From positions 186,001 to 250,000 of the forward strand of contig NZ_FTPR01000001.1 of the NCBI RefSeq assembly GCF_900156505.1: 64,000 nt of DNA, given 5' to 3'. The notes under the pieces were generated by a model. That model was not told the DNA's origin. It was given only the letters and a program-made list of their open reading frames with translations, and ran no database searches. Every line of letters starts with the position of its first letter. Position 1 is the stretch's first letter. The position numbers were made by a program, and so were the translations under genes. Source of the DNA: Yoonia rosea (GTDB lineage Bacteria > Pseudomonadota > Alphaproteobacteria > Rhodobacterales > Rhodobacteraceae). This document shows positions 37,562 through 48,864 of the stretch, in pieces.

Positions 37562-40117
37562 GTGCAGCAACAGTCAACATATGGGCCATTGACGCTTATC
37601 ACGCCAACTGCGGCCATGAAGGCCTCGGTCCATGGCGGGCGTGCGAAATGCCTGCAACGGTTGGTGCGTCTGGATATGCCGGTGCCGGTGACGGTCGCGC
37701 TGTCGTTTGATGCGGTTCATGCTGCGGCGATCGGCAATCTGCCCAATATGGACACCTTGCTGACCCCGTTTGGCGATGCGCCGCTGCTGTCTGTGCGCCC
37801 GTCCAGTCAGGACCCCGATTGGGGTGGCCCCAGCGCGATCCTGAATGTCGGCATGAATGATGCCCGCCTTGCGGAACTGACACAGTGGATCGGGGCCGAA
37901 GCGGCGACGAAACTCTACCTGCGTTTTGTGCAGTCCTACGCGATCCATGTGGCGCGTCTTGATCCTGATGAATTCTACCTGCCCGATGTGGCCGATGCCG
38001 CCAGTCTGAAAACCATGCTCGACACATTCGAGTTTGAAACGGATGCACCGTTCCCGCAGGACCCCGCTGTGCAATTGGCCGAAGTGCTGCGGTCAATGGC
38101 GCGTGCATGGGACGGGACCACCGCGCGTTTGCTGCGGCAGGCCAAGGGGGCGCCGGCGAATGCGGGTCTCGGGCTCGTCGTGCAGGCGATGGCCTTGGGG
38201 ACAGGGCAGGGCGAATGTGGTCAGGGTGTGATGCAGTTTGTGGATTCCACATCCGGCGCGCCAAAGATTATTGGCCGCTACCTCAGCGCCAGCAGAAGCG
38301 ACGCCTATGATCTTGGCCCCGATGCCGAGGGCGCGCTTTATCTGACGCGTGACGCGCGCGGTCCGGCACTTGAGGATATCTGCCCCGATCAATACGCCCA
38401 GCTTGTTTCATACGGCGATATCTGCCGCCGCCGCCTGCGCGAAGAGATGGAAATCAAATTCACGCTGCAAGACGGTGTGCTGCAGATTTTGGATGCCGTG
38501 CGCGTCCAGCGCAGTTCACGCGCGTCGGTGCGGATCGCCGTGGCCTTGGCCGAAGATGGTGTGATTCCCCGCGAAGAGGCGATCATGCGCGTGCAGCCGT
38601 CAGCCCTGTCAGAGCTGTTACACAGGCAGGTTGATCCGGATGCAAAACGTGACGTGATCGTCGGCGGGATCGCTGCAAGCCCTGGTGCGGCTACGGGCCG
38701 GATAGTGCTGACCGCGCACGAGGCACAAGCCAGTGCCGCGCGCGGCGAGGCCTGCGTTCTGGTGCGGCGCGAAACCACGCCAGAGGACATTCGCGGCATG
38801 CACGCGGCCAGCGCCGTTTTGACAATGCGGGGCGGGGTCACCAGCCATGCCGCTGTGATCGGGCGGGGGATCGGTTTGCCCTGCGTTGTGGGGGCGTCTG
38901 ACCTGACGATCGACCGCAAGAATGGCGTGATTACGGCCCCCGACGGGCGGCGGTTCAAGGCGGGCGACATCATTACGGTGGATGGCAGCCGTGGTCAGGT
39001 TCTGGCCGGTGAGCCGCCAATGCTGGAGGCCGCCCTTGATGGCGCGTTCCAGACCTTGCTGGAATGGGCTGACGATTTCCGCGATATCGGGGTGCGCGCC
39101 AATGCCGACACGCCCGCCGATGCGCAAACCGCCCGCAACTTTGCCGCCGAGGGTATCGGGCTGTGCAGGACCGAGCATATGTTCTTTGAAGGCGACCGTC
39201 TTGGCGTCATGCGCGAGATGATCTTTGCCGAAGAGAGTGACGACCGCAAAGAGGTGCTCGACCGGCTTTTGCCGATGCAGCGCGCCGATTTTCAGGCCCT
39301 CTTCGAGATCATGGAAGGCAAGAACGTTTGCGTGCGCCTTTTCGATCCTCCGCTGCATGAATTCCTGCCCTCGGATAAAGCGGGCATGCGTGATCTGGCC
39401 GAACAGGTGGCCTTGCCGCTGCCGGATGTGATTGAGCGGATCGATGCGCTAGCAGAGTATAATCCGATGCTGGGGATGCGGGGCGTGCGTCTGGGAATCG
39501 CTATTCCCGAGATCTACGACATGCAGACCCGTGCCATTTTTGAAGCTTTGGTGGCTGTCGGGAAGAAAGGCATCTCGATCAACGTCGAGATCATGATCCC
39601 GCTTGTCAGTGCCATGCGCGAAGTCGAGCTGCAAAAGGCGCGGATCAACGGGGTGGCAAATGCTGTCAGGGCAAAAAGCAAAGCGAATTTCAGCTATCGG
39701 CTCGGCGTCATGGTTGAGACCCCGCGTGCGGCACTGCGCGCACAGGATATTGTCGAGCATGCCGAATTTTTATCCTTTGGTACCAATGACCTGACCCAGA
39801 TGACTTATGGTTTGTCGCGCGATGATGCGGGCCGCTTCATGTCGTCTTACGTGCAGCAGGGTGTTTATGTCGAAGACCCGTTCCATACGCTGGATATCGA
39901 AGGTGTGGGTGAATTGATTTCTATCGGCGCGGCGCGTGGCCGGTTGGGCCGCAGCGATGTTGTCTTGTCGCTTTGCGGTGAGCATGGGGGCGATCGCTCG
40001 GCTATTGCATTCTGTCGTGCCCAGCAGTTTGATTATATTTCCTGCTCTCCGTTCCGGGTGCCGGTGGCACGTCTTACAGCGGCGCAGCTTGCTTTAGCTG
40101 ATAAGGTGTCACTGTAA
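37562..40117 (+). CDS. PPDK-like PEP-utilising enzyme with divergent ATP-grasp part
   Basis: An 851-residue protein of the pyruvate, phosphate dikinase family. The phosphohistidine domain (GGVTSHAAVIGRGIGLPCVVGA) and the C-terminal PEP/pyruvate barrel with catalytic cysteine (SLCGEHGGD) are intact. The N-terminal ATP-grasp region is poorly conserved: the usual glutamine/arginine motif LQTR reads LDAV, and the MPGMMDT-type loop is missing. It may be a paralogue with changed chemistry; the true ppdK could be elsewhere. GTG start is inferred. It follows glyS. Confidence 0.8.
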   Translation: MQQQSTYGPLTLITPTAAMKASVHGGRAKCLQRLVRLDMPVPVTVALSFDAVHAAAIGNLPNMDTLLTPFGDAPLLSVRPSSQDPDWGGPSAILNVGMNDARLAELTQWIGAEAATKLYLRFVQSYAIHVARLDPDEFYLPDVADAASLKTMLDTFEFETDAPFPQDPAVQLAEVLRSMARAWDGTTARLLRQAKGAPANAGLGLVVQAMALGTGQGECGQGVMQFVDSTSGAPKIIGRYLSASRSDAYDLGPDAEGALYLTRDARGPALEDICPDQYAQLVSYGDICRRRLREEMEIKFTLQDGVLQILDAVRVQRSSRASVRIAVALAEDGVIPREEAIMRVQPSALSELLHRQVDPDAKRDVIVGGIAASPGAATGRIVLTAHEAQASAARGEACVLVRRETTPEDIRGMHAASAVLTMRGGVTSHAAVIGRGIGLPCVVGASDLTIDRKNGVITAPDGRRFKAGDIITVDGSRGQVLAGEPPMLEAALDGAFQTLLEWADDFRDIGVRANADTPADAQTARNFAAEGIGLCRTEHMFFEGDRLGVMREMIFAEESDDRKEVLDRLLPMQRADFQALFEIMEGKNVCVRLFDPPLHEFLPSDKAGMRDLAEQVALPLPDVIERIDALAEYNPMLGMRGVRLGIAIPEIYDMQTRAIFEALVAVGKKGISINVEIMIPLVSAMREVELQKARINGVANAVRAKSKANFSYRLGVMVETPRAALRAQDIVEHAEFLSFGTNDLTQMTYGLSRDDAGRFMSSYVQQGVYVEDPFHTLDIEGVGELISIGAARGRLGRSDVVLSLCGEHGGDRSAIAFCRAQQFDYISCSPFRVPVARLTAAQLALADKVSL

Positions 40118-40184
40118 TACAACGCTACATTTAGTGGTTATTTTTCAGTTAACGACTGTATTTTGTGGTATTGAGGTCGCACTC

Positions 40185-40305
40185 TCTGCGTAATCTTGCC
40201 GGTTTTTAAACAAGCCGGCCCGAGGGGTAGACCTAAGCCCCTCTTTCCCCTAAAGACGGCCCCGCTGGCGCGGAGCTAACCCGCGAAGTTTCCTGGGTGG
40301 GAAGA
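40185..40305 (+). promoter_or_regulatory. Structured 5' leader of the cell-wall hydrolase gene
   Basis: The 188-base gap before the hydrolase contains consecutive hairpins: GCCGG/CCGGC (40198-40219), GAGGGG/CCCCTC (40222-40243), and CGCGG/CCGCG with an AGCTAAC loop (40269-40285). Just before the start, TTCC (40289-40293 region) can pair with GGAA, which overlaps the ribosome-binding region GGGAAG. The arrangement suggests a regulated leader or riboswitch-like element. The AGCTAAC sequence recalls a conserved stretch of c-di-AMP riboswitches, but the fold differs and no known family is confidently matched. Confidence 0.35.
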
Positions 40306-40974
40306 ATGACTGTATTGAAGGCGATTATCGCCGCAAGTTTTGCGGCAATTATTTCTGTTGGGCCAACATCAGCCTTTGCAGATGAAGTGATGGCAAGCCG
40401 TTTGGAAGCCATCTTGGGTCAAGAACGTCAGGCTTTATCGGTCGTGCCTGACAGCCGTTTGAGCATGTTGACCAGTCTGCCGCCTGCACAAGAGCGTGGC
40501 GTCGAGACACAGACCGGATTGGTCTATGATCGTGATTATCTTGCCGAGTTGCCTGCCGCAGATGGCGGATCAGAATGGCAATGTCTGGCAGAAGCTCTCT
40601 ACTTCGAAGCACGTGGCGAATCTGTCCGCGGTATGTTTGCCGTTGGAGAAGTCATCATGAACCGCGTTGACAGCAGTGCCTATCCGGATTCGCTTTGCGC
40701 CGTGATTAATCAGGGTACAGGCCGCCGTTACGCTTGCCAATTTACCTACACCTGCGACGGCAAACCCGAAGTGATTGCCGAGCCCCGTTCATGGGAGCGT
40801 GTTGGTAAGGTTGCGCGCATGTTGATTGATGGTGCACCGCGCGCATTGACCGGCGGTGCGACACACTACCATACCAAAGCCGTCAGCCCGTCGTGGGCAC
40901 AGCGTTTTCCGCGCACGGCTTCTATCGGGTTCCACTACTTCTATCGCCAGCCTGTGCGCACGGCATCAATGTAA
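40306..40974 (+). CDS. SleB/CwlJ-type cell wall hydrolase
   Basis: A 222-residue protein with a signal peptide (about residues 1-25, ending GPTSAFA) and a C-terminal hydrolase_2 domain: CLAEALYFEARGES with the catalytic-type glutamate, VGEVIMNRV, QGTGRRYACQFTYTCDG and GATHYHT. Such enzymes cleave peptidoglycan in the periplasm. The ATG is preceded by GGGAAG at proper distance; a GTG three codons upstream is less likely. A long structured leader precedes it. Confidence 0.92.
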   Translation: MTVLKAIIAASFAAIISVGPTSAFADEVMASRLEAILGQERQALSVVPDSRLSMLTSLPPAQERGVETQTGLVYDRDYLAELPAADGGSEWQCLAEALYFEARGESVRGMFAVGEVIMNRVDSSAYPDSLCAVINQGTGRRYACQFTYTCDGKPEVIAEPRSWERVGKVARMLIDGAPRALTGGATHYHTKAVSPSWAQRFPRTASIGFHYFYRQPVRTASM

Positions 40975-41068
40975 GTCGCATGATTGCGGACGAGCGTCGC
41001 GCCTGACGCTTGCCGCACCGCGTCGGCCCTTGTATCCCACACGGGTAACTTGACGTGTTGGACGCCCC

Positions 41069-41989
41069 ATGACTGATGATATCCGCCTTGCCTTTGCCCA
41101 TCCAAGCGAGAGGGCAGAGGCCAGCAGCAGCATTCCTTATGATCGCATTTCACTCCGCGACTATGTGGTCGAGGTCGAGATTGGTGCGTTTCAACAAGAG
41201 CGCGGAACGTTGCAGCGCGTCCGGTTCAATGTTGTGGTTGAAGTCCTGCCGCTCAGCGGGCCTATTGATGACGATGTCGACCGTATCTTGTCCTACGACA
41301 AAGTCACCGAAGCGATCAGCAGCGAGCTGGAAGCAGAGCGGATCAATCTGCTTGAAACGCTCGCCGCGCGTGTGGCTGAACGTATCTTGCTTGAGCCGCA
41401 GGCAGAACGTGTCTTCGTGCGGATCGAGAAACTGGACCGTGGTCCGTTCTCGCTCGGGGTCGAGATTGTCCGTGCGCGCGATGGTACTGATTTAGGCGGC
41501 CAGACCCACGTGGCGGCCCCGCATCCGCGCATTGTCTATTTATCGAATGCCGCGATCGAAAGCCCGGAGATAGGCGACTGGATTGACCAGTTGGCGGTCA
41601 TGGATGCGCCGCTCATCCTTTGCGTCGGACCTGCTGACGTGGCCGCACCGCAGGCGGATAATGCACTTGCCCAACGCCGGATTGATCTGCTGGCGATCGA
41701 ACAAAATGCATGGAGTTTGGCCGCGCGCGACCGCCGCTGCATGGTTGTCAATTCGCGGACGGAACTGGATTGGGCGATGAAGAACGGCCAGATCTGTATC
41801 TGGGCACCCTCCAAGATCGTTCTCGATGCGGTTGACGGTCCCTCGGCCAGTCCGCGCGATGCTGTGGCCCTTGTGGCGTGGTTCGCGAAAGAAATGCAGG
41901 CCAAGGAATTGCTGGTCATCGGCCAGCCTGCGCCGCAAACGGATATTCCCGTGCGTGCTGTTCCAGAAGAGATATCTGACTTGTCATGA
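41069..41989 (+). CDS. folB: Dihydroneopterin aldolase with extra C-terminal domain
   Basis: FolB converts dihydroneopterin to hydroxymethyl-dihydropterin in folate synthesis. The N-terminal 130 residues are the FolB fold (ISLRDYVVEVEIGAFQQE, INLLETLAARVAERIL, VRIEKLDRGP). A further 170 residues (from about HPRIVYLSNAA) form an unrecognised alpha/beta domain with no obvious catalytic motif. The total length of 306 is more than double the usual 120. Its stop overlaps the folP start (ATGA), so it belongs to a folB-folP-glmM operon. Confidence 0.88.
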   Translation: MTDDIRLAFAHPSERAEASSSIPYDRISLRDYVVEVEIGAFQQERGTLQRVRFNVVVEVLPLSGPIDDDVDRILSYDKVTEAISSELEAERINLLETLAARVAERILLEPQAERVFVRIEKLDRGPFSLGVEIVRARDGTDLGGQTHVAAPHPRIVYLSNAAIESPEIGDWIDQLAVMDAPLILCVGPADVAAPQADNALAQRRIDLLAIEQNAWSLAARDRRCMVVNSRTELDWAMKNGQICIWAPSKIVLDAVDGPSASPRDAVALVAWFAKEMQAKELLVIGQPAPQTDIPVRAVPEEISDLS

Positions 41990-42999
41990 CCCAATATCAT
42001 CGCCCTATTGCGCGCTTTGGTGAAACGCCGACATCCCAAAGCTTTCCACTGGCGGGTGGTCTGTGCTGGTTTGATACTGTCGCGTTGCACACGCGCGGCG
42101 GCGGTGTCCGCTGCATTCCTGCGGGCGATGTGCCTGCAGAGGTGCTGGATCACTTGACGCGCGCGCGCTCGCCCGTTGCAGGTATGGACATGTCTGGCCC
42201 GCGGATCATGGGTATTTTGAATGTCACTCCGGATAGTTTTTCCGATGGCGGGCAATTCAATGCGCCCGACCTTGCACTGGCACATGCGCAGGCAATGCAA
42301 GAAGAGGGCGCCGAGATCATCGATGTGGGCGGTGAAAGCACACGTCCGGGCGCGGCCGAGGTGCAGATTGCCGAGGAAATCGCGCGGACAGCCCCTGTGA
42401 TTGCAGCCATTCGTGCGCAGAGCAATGTGCCGATCTCGATTGATACACGCAAATCCGATGTGGGATTGGCGGCAGTGGAGGCGGGTGCGACCCTGATCAA
42501 TGATGTGGCGGCCTTTACCTTTGATCCGAAATTGGCCGCGGTCGCAGCCGAAGCCAGAGTTCCGGTTTGTGTCATGCACGCCAAAGGGTCGCCCGAGACG
42601 ATGCAGAACGATCCCAGCTATGATGATGTGCTGCTCGATGTCTATGACTTCCTCAGTGCGCGGATTGATGCGGCCGTGGCCGCAGGCATTGCACGCGATC
42701 AAATCATTGTTGACCCCGGGATCGGGTTTGGCAAAACGCTCGAACACAACCTGACCCTCCTGCGCGGTATCGCGCTTTTCCACGCGCTTGGCTGTCCGGT
42801 ACTGCTGGGTGCCTCACGCAAGCGGTTCATCGGCACAATCGGTGGCGGCAAGGAGGCAACGGACCGCGTGAGCGGATCTGTGGCGGTCGCTCTTTTTGCC
42901 GCAAGGCAGGGCGTGCAAATCTTGCGGGTTCACGATATCTTCGCAACAAAGCAAGCATTAGACTTGGAATGGGCAATTGGCGGGGCAGCAATAACATGA
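41986..42999 (+). CDS. folP: Dihydropteroate synthase
   Basis: FolP joins hydroxymethyl-dihydropterin diphosphate to p-aminobenzoate in folate synthesis and is the target of sulfonamides. The 337-residue protein has a nonstandard N-terminal extension of about 65 residues before the TIM barrel. Signatures: [35 protein letters not shown] and LLGASRKRF. It overlaps both folB and glmM by four bases (ATGA), showing coupled translation. Confidence 0.96.
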   Translation: MTQYHRPIARFGETPTSQSFPLAGGLCWFDTVALHTRGGGVRCIPAGDVPAEVLDHLTRARSPVAGMDMSGPRIMGILNVTPDSFSDGGQFNAPDLALAHAQAMQEEGAEIIDVGGESTRPGAAEVQIAEEIARTAPVIAAIRAQSNVPISIDTRKSDVGLAAVEAGATLINDVAAFTFDPKLAAVAAEARVPVCVMHAKGSPETMQNDPSYDDVLLDVYDFLSARIDAAVAAGIARDQIIVDPGIGFGKTLEHNLTLLRGIALFHALGCPVLLGASRKRFIGTIGGGKEATDRVSGSVAVALFAARQGVQILRVHDIFATKQALDLEWAIGGAAIT

Positions 43000-44339
43000 C
43001 ACGGAAACTCTTTGGCACGGATGGTGTGCGCGGCAAGGCAAATACCTTTCCCATGACCGCAGAAATGGCGCTTAAGATTGGTGCCGCTGCCGGCCGCTAT
43101 TTCCGCAATGACGGGTCGAACGGGCACCGCGTTGTGATTGGCAAGGACACGCGGTTGTCGGGTTATATGTTTGAAAATGCATTGACCGCCGGTCTGACCA
43201 GCACGGGAATGAACGTACTTCTTTTGGGGCCTGTGCCGACACCGGCTGTTGGTCTTTTGACAACGTCGATGCGCGCTGATCTGGGCATTATGATTTCCGC
43301 AAGCCACAACCCGCATCATGACAACGGGATCAAATTCTTCGGTCCTGACGGTTTCAAGCTCTCGGATGAGGCTGAGGCCGAGATTGAAGCGATTATCAGC
43401 GGGTCGGTTGAGCCGGTGAAGGCGCAGAATATCGGACGCGCCAAGCGGATCGACGATGGCCGTTTCCGCTATGCCGAGCGGATCAAATCGACCTTTCCTT
43501 CAGGCATGCGGCTTGATGGTCTGAAGGTTGTGATTGACTGTGCGAATGGTGCCGCCTACCGCGTTGCCCCCGAGGTACTATGGGAGCTTGGCGCGACGGT
43601 TATTCCTGTGGGTGTTGATCCCAACGGGTACAATATCAACGAAGGCTGCGGTTCGACCAACACCGCGGCGGCGGCTGCGAAAGTGGTGTCTGAGGGCGCA
43701 CATGTCGGCATTTGTCTTGATGGCGATGCGGACCGTGTAATGATCCTGGATGAGAACGGCGAAGTTGCCGATGGTGACCAACTGATGGCGCTGATGGCAG
43801 GCCGCTGGGCGGATCAAGAGCGCCTGAACGGCGGGACACTGGTTGCAACCGTGATGTCCAATCTGGGGCTTGAGCGGTATCTGGATGGGCGCGGATTGCG
43901 CCTTGAACGCACCGCTGTCGGTGACCGCTATGTGGTTGAGGCGATGCGCGCGAATGGCTGGAACCTTGGCGGCGAACAATCTGGCCATATCGTAATGACC
44001 GATTACGCGACGACCGGTGATGGTCTTTTGGCAGGGCTGCAATTTCTGGCGGCCATGGTCGAGACAGGCAAGCCCGCCAGCGCGCTGACCAAGAGCTTTG
44101 AAACTGTGCCCCAAATGCTCAAGAACGTGCGCTACGCGGCAGGGCAGGACCCACTGGGCGCCGCGCTTGTGCAGAAGTCCATTGCGGATGCCGAGGCCAA
44201 GCTGCAGGGCAAGGGTCGGCTCTTGATCCGCAAGTCGGGCACAGAGCCGTTGATCCGTGTGATGGCGGAATGCGAAGATGATACGCTCTTGGCACAGGTC
44301 GTGGACGGTATCGTGGCCGAGGTCGAGGCTGCGGTCTAG
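42996..44339 (+). CDS. glmM: Phosphoglucosamine mutase
   Basis: GlmM interconverts glucosamine-6-phosphate and glucosamine-1-phosphate for peptidoglycan and lipopolysaccharide precursors. The 447-residue sequence contains FGTDGVRG near the N-terminus, the phosphoserine loop [13 protein letters not shown], the Mg-binding DGDADR, the sugar loop GGEQSGH and the phosphate loop [12 protein letters not shown]. The start [10 protein letters not shown] overlaps the folP stop. Its TAG stop shares a CTAG with the stop of the convergent transporter gene. Confidence 0.97.
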   Translation: MTRKLFGTDGVRGKANTFPMTAEMALKIGAAAGRYFRNDGSNGHRVVIGKDTRLSGYMFENALTAGLTSTGMNVLLLGPVPTPAVGLLTTSMRADLGIMISASHNPHHDNGIKFFGPDGFKLSDEAEAEIEAIISGSVEPVKAQNIGRAKRIDDGRFRYAERIKSTFPSGMRLDGLKVVIDCANGAAYRVAPEVLWELGATVIPVGVDPNGYNINEGCGSTNTAAAAAKVVSEGAHVGICLDGDADRVMILDENGEVADGDQLMALMAGRWADQERLNGGTLVATVMSNLGLERYLDGRGLRLERTAVGDRYVVEAMRANGWNLGGEQSGHIVMTDYATTGDGLLAGLQFLAAMVETGKPASALTKSFETVPQMLKNVRYAAGQDPLGAALVQKSIADAEAKLQGKGRLLIRKSGTEPLIRVMAECEDDTLLAQVVDGIVAEVEAAV

Positions 44340-45235
44340 CGCAGCAAGAGCCTTTTGAGGTTGTTGCCCTGACTGACCACAAGACCCAGCATGATCAGCC
44401 CGAGAGCCACGAAGAAGCGCAGTGGCAGCACTTCGTTCAGAACCAACGCGCCAAAGATCATCGACCAAAGGGGCACCTGATAATTCACAAGCGTCATGAA
44501 AATTGCGCCCGCTGACCGGATCGTTGCAACGCGGATCAGCGCGGCCAATGCCGTTGGAATGAACCCCAACACAATAATCGCGATTGTCGGGCGTGCGTCG
44601 CCCATTGTGGGCACGCCCTCAAAGATGAGCATCGCGGGGATCAAAGCGACTGAGCCCACTGTCAGCAAAAGGGCAGCCATGGTGAGCGGGTCAATCGGCG
44701 GGCAGCGGCGTGTCATCACGCTGGACACCGCATAGGACATTGAGGCCGCGACACAGGCGATTTGTCCCAGTGGCTCCCACCCTGTCCCGATCCGCAGAAC
44801 CCCGGGGCCAATCAAGACAGCGGCCCCGATAAACCCCATGATGACGCCTAATGTACTGCGCAGGCTCATCCTTTCGTCGGTCAGAAAGTGGGCCAGTGGC
44901 AAAACAAATAGCGGTAGCGCCGCCATGGAAATACCGGCAAAAGCCGAAGGCACATACTGCTGGCCCCAACAGAGCAGCGCAAAGGGGACAGCGGTATTGA
45001 ACAGGCCGATGGCGATTAAATAGCGGATCATCACAGGGGTAAAAATCGGCAAGGAGCGGTTTAACAGTCGCATGAACACCAGCAATGTCACCGCGCCCAA
45101 CGTCGTGCGGGCGCAGGCGACTGTCAGCGGGCCATAGCCTTCCAGCGCGATAGCCACGACCATAAAGGTCGCGCCCCAGATCAGGCCAAGGGCTGCAATC
45201 GAAAGCCAGTTTGCCAGTGTCGGTTGATGTGTCAT
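44336..45235 (-). CDS. EamA/DMT family transporter
   Basis: A 299-residue integral membrane protein with about ten hydrophobic helices and two EamA repeats (for instance [18 protein letters not shown] in the first, [22 protein letters not shown] in the second). These drug/metabolite-type permeases export amino acids or other small molecules; the substrate is not apparent. Its start overlaps the end of the ABM-domain gene by four bases, so EamA, ABM and NIPSNAP genes form one operon. Confidence 0.9.
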   Translation of the reverse strand: MTHQPTLANWLSIAALGLIWGATFMVVAIALEGYGPLTVACARTTLGAVTLLVFMRLLNRSLPIFTPVMIRYLIAIGLFNTAVPFALLCWGQQYVPSAFAGISMAALPLFVLPLAHFLTDERMSLRSTLGVIMGFIGAAVLIGPGVLRIGTGWEPLGQIACVAASMSYAVSSVMTRRCPPIDPLTMAALLLTVGSVALIPAMLIFEGVPTMGDARPTIAIIVLGFIPTALAALIRVATIRSAGAIFMTLVNYQVPLWSMIFGALVLNEVLPLRFFVALGLIMLGLVVSQGNNLKRLLLR

Positions 45236-45594
45236 TGGTCTTGTGGCCTCAGCCCGTGATGCAGCCTGCTGTCTTTGGGCGCTTCGATGCGATCATGCAA
45301 CCCGTAGTCCCGCGAAACCTCGGCGATGCGTAGGCGGTAGTCAAGGAATATGCCATGGCGGCCAGCGGATTGCGTGTTGCGGTGATGGCGCGTGTTGCGC
45401 CAGGTGGAGATGGCATTCTCATCTGTAAAAAACGACAGCGACAGAAGTTTTTGCGGGTCCGACAGGCTCTGAAACCGCTCAACCGAAATGAAACCGGGGT
45501 GGTCATCCAGCAGCGGACGCAGCTTGGCTGCGTGCGCGAGGTAAGTATCCATCTGGCCCGGTGCCGGGGTGACTTCGAAGATCACGGCAATCAC
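45232..45594 (-). CDS. Antibiotic biosynthesis monooxygenase (ABM) domain protein
   Basis: A 120-residue ferredoxin-like protein: MIAVIFEVTPAPGQMDTYLAHA, then PGFISVERFQSL and LSLSFFTDENAI. ABM proteins act as small cofactor-free monooxygenases or heme-degrading relatives; the reaction here is unknown. It overlaps the NIPSNAP gene upstream and the transporter gene downstream by four bases each, indicating translational coupling in a three-gene operon. Confidence 0.88.
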   Translation of the reverse strand: MIAVIFEVTPAPGQMDTYLAHAAKLRPLLDDHPGFISVERFQSLSDPQKLLSLSFFTDENAISTWRNTRHHRNTQSAGRHGIFLDYRLRIAEVSRDYGLHDRIEAPKDSRLHHGLRPQDQ

Positions 45595-45914
45595 GGGCGC
45601 ACCCCATGCGGGGCGGAGGCGAGCTTTAGAAAGGTACGGTCTTCGCTGCGGATGAATTCTTCTCGCATGGCGAATTCGTAATTTTCTTTGCCCAGCGGAT
45701 CAGCTGCCAGCCGCGCGCGGTAAGCCTCATATGCGGCGAGTGAGGGGATGTTGTAGATGCCATAGGCCAAGGTGGACGATCCTTCATGCGGCGCGAAATA
45801 GCCGATCAGATCAGCGCCACTGCGGGGAATGGCTTGCCCCCAGTTGCGCGCATAGGTTTCAAACTGGGCCTTCTTGGTCGGGTCAATGTCATAGCGAATG
45901 ATGCAGGTCAGCAT
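45591..45914 (-). CDS. NIPSNAP family protein
   Basis: A 107-residue ferredoxin-like protein of the NIPSNAP family, seen in MLTCIIRYDIDPTKKAQFETYARNW (split), GYFAPHEGSSTLAYGIYN and SLAAYEAYRARL. Function is uncertain in bacteria; it is often next to ArsR-type regulators, as here, where a frameshifted one reads divergently 79 bases away. It is the first gene of the NIPSNAP-ABM-EamA operon. Confidence 0.9.
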   Translation of the reverse strand: MLTCIIRYDIDPTKKAQFETYARNWGQAIPRSGADLIGYFAPHEGSSTLAYGIYNIPSLAAYEAYRARLAADPLGKENYEFAMREEFIRSEDRTFLKLASAPHGVRP

Positions 45915-45993
45915 GGTATCAGGTCCTTTCGTTTTGTGACTGCGCGATACTTAGCGGCTTGGCGGATAGGCATGCTTCGGCTACGATCGAAGT

Positions 45994-46673
45994 ATGAAAG
46001 AAGGTCCTGATATCGCCCGTATTGCCGCGCTGATTGGCGATCCTGCCCGCGCCAACATGCTGACGGCGCTCATGACCGGCAAAGCGCTGACCGCGACTGA
46101 ACTGGCGGCTGAGGCCGGTGTGACGCTGCAGACCGCCAGCGGACATCTGGCCAAGCTACTGGACGGGCAATTGGTGCAGGTGCGCAAACAGGGGCGACAC
46201 AAGTATTTCGCGCTGGCTCACGCAGATGTGGGGGCAGCGCTGGAGGCCTTGATGGGGCTGGCTGCGGGGCAGGGCGCGCTGCCACGCGGACCGGCCCGAA
46301 GGATGCGCAATTGCGGCAGGCGCGGGTCTGCTACAACCATCTGGCAGGGCAGAAGGGTGTGCAAATGTTTCAGAGCATGCTGGCGCGCGGTCTTTTGTGT
46401 GAAGACGGGGAGGCGCTCGGGTTGACAGCGCAGGGCGAGGTGTTTGTCGCCGGTTTTGGCGTGGATCTGCACGGGCTGTCCGCGGCGCGCGCACCACTTT
46501 GCCGGTCTTGCCTTGACTGGAGCGAGCGGCGCACGCATCTGGCCGGTTCTCTTGGCCGTGCAATGCTGTCGGAAATGGAAAAGCTGCGTTGGGTGCGCCG
46601 CGACAAGGACAGCCGGGCGCTGATTTTCAGCCCGCGCGGCACGCAGGCTTTCAAGGCGGCCTTTCCCGACTAA
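45994..46673 (+). pseudogene. Frameshifted ArsR-family (winged-helix) transcriptional regulator
   Basis: Two overlapping plus-strand frames together make one ArsR-type regulator. The first (from 45994) gives the helix-turn-helix part (DPARANMLTALMTG, LAAEAGVTLQTASGHLAKLL, HKYFALAHADVG). The second (from about 46290 to 46673) gives the C-terminal part (TGPKDAQLRQARVCYNHLAGQKGVQMF and FSPRGTQAFKAAF). The break lies near 46280-46295, a -1 shift consistent with one missing base. It faces the NIPSNAP operon, which it would likely regulate. Real loss, a sequencing error, or a programmed shift cannot be told apart. Confidence 0.8.
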
Positions 46674-46701
46674 AAAAGGGCACCCACGGATGTGGATGCC
46701 C
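46672..46701 (-). terminator. Intrinsic terminator of ilvC
   Basis: On the minus strand GGGCATCCAC and GTGGGTGCCC pair with one mismatch around a short loop, followed by six Ts. It lies just after the ilvC stop and its T-run overlaps the stop codon of the facing ArsR-type pseudogene. Confidence 0.85.
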
Positions 46702-46711
46702 TCTGAAAGCG

Positions 46712-46729
46712 GGTGGATCGAGATCCACC
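46712..46729. terminator. Second hairpin downstream of ilvC
   Basis: GGTGGATC and GATCCACC form an eight-pair stem with a two-base loop between the ilvC stop and its main terminator. It has no T-run and may protect the 3' end of the ilvC mRNA. Confidence 0.4.
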
Positions 46730-46740
46730 TTACATGTCGA

Positions 46741-48345
<1,605 letters not shown>

Positions 48346-48349
<4 letters not shown>

Positions 48350-48798
48350 CGCTGGATGATCTCGACCTTGCGATCCTGCGCGCGCTTTCGGCCAATGCGG
48401 ATCAATCCACGACACAACTGGGGCAGAAACTTGGGCTCAGCCAGCCTGCCACGTGGCGGCGGATCCGTCGCTTGGAAGAGGCCGGGGTAATCGCAGGGCG
48501 CAGGCTTGTGCTGGACGCCGAAAAACTGGGGTTCGGCGTGACGGTATTTCTGGGCGTCAAACTGGCCACCAAGGGGCGTGTGAGCCTTGAGGATTTTGAG
48601 CGCGCGGTGGGGGCCATTCCCGAAGTGCAGACAGTGGATCACGTGCTCGGGCTCTATGATTACCGTTTGCGCGTCGTGGCCCGCGATCTGGCCGATTTCG
48701 AACGTGTCCTGCGCCGCCGTATCATGACCATGCCGGGGGTCGGGAACGTCGAGGCCAATGTGCTTTTGTCAGAGGAACGCAGGCCGGGGCCGATTTAG
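48346..48798 (+). CDS. Second Lrp/AsnC family transcriptional regulator
   Basis: A 150-residue regulator of the same family as its upstream neighbour: MTLDDLDLAILRALSANADQS, HTH LGQKLGLSQPATWRRIRRL, then the RAM domain with VFLGVKLATKGR and DHVLGLYDYRLRV. The start overlaps the previous stop (ATGA), so both are translated together and could form heteromers. It precedes a class V aminotransferase gene by 66 bases. Confidence 0.92.
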
Positions 48799-48864
48799 GC
48801 AGGCGCTGCTTGCTTTGTACCGGTTCTGCACATAGCCATACGGATAAGCAGCAAGGAGATGGCA

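Noticed and set aside
40185..40305. c-di-AMP (ydaO-type) riboswitch
   Set aside because: Only the AGCTAAC loop is similar; it lies in a simple hairpin here, whereas the known riboswitch has a different fold and longer spacing. Kept only as an unnamed leader.
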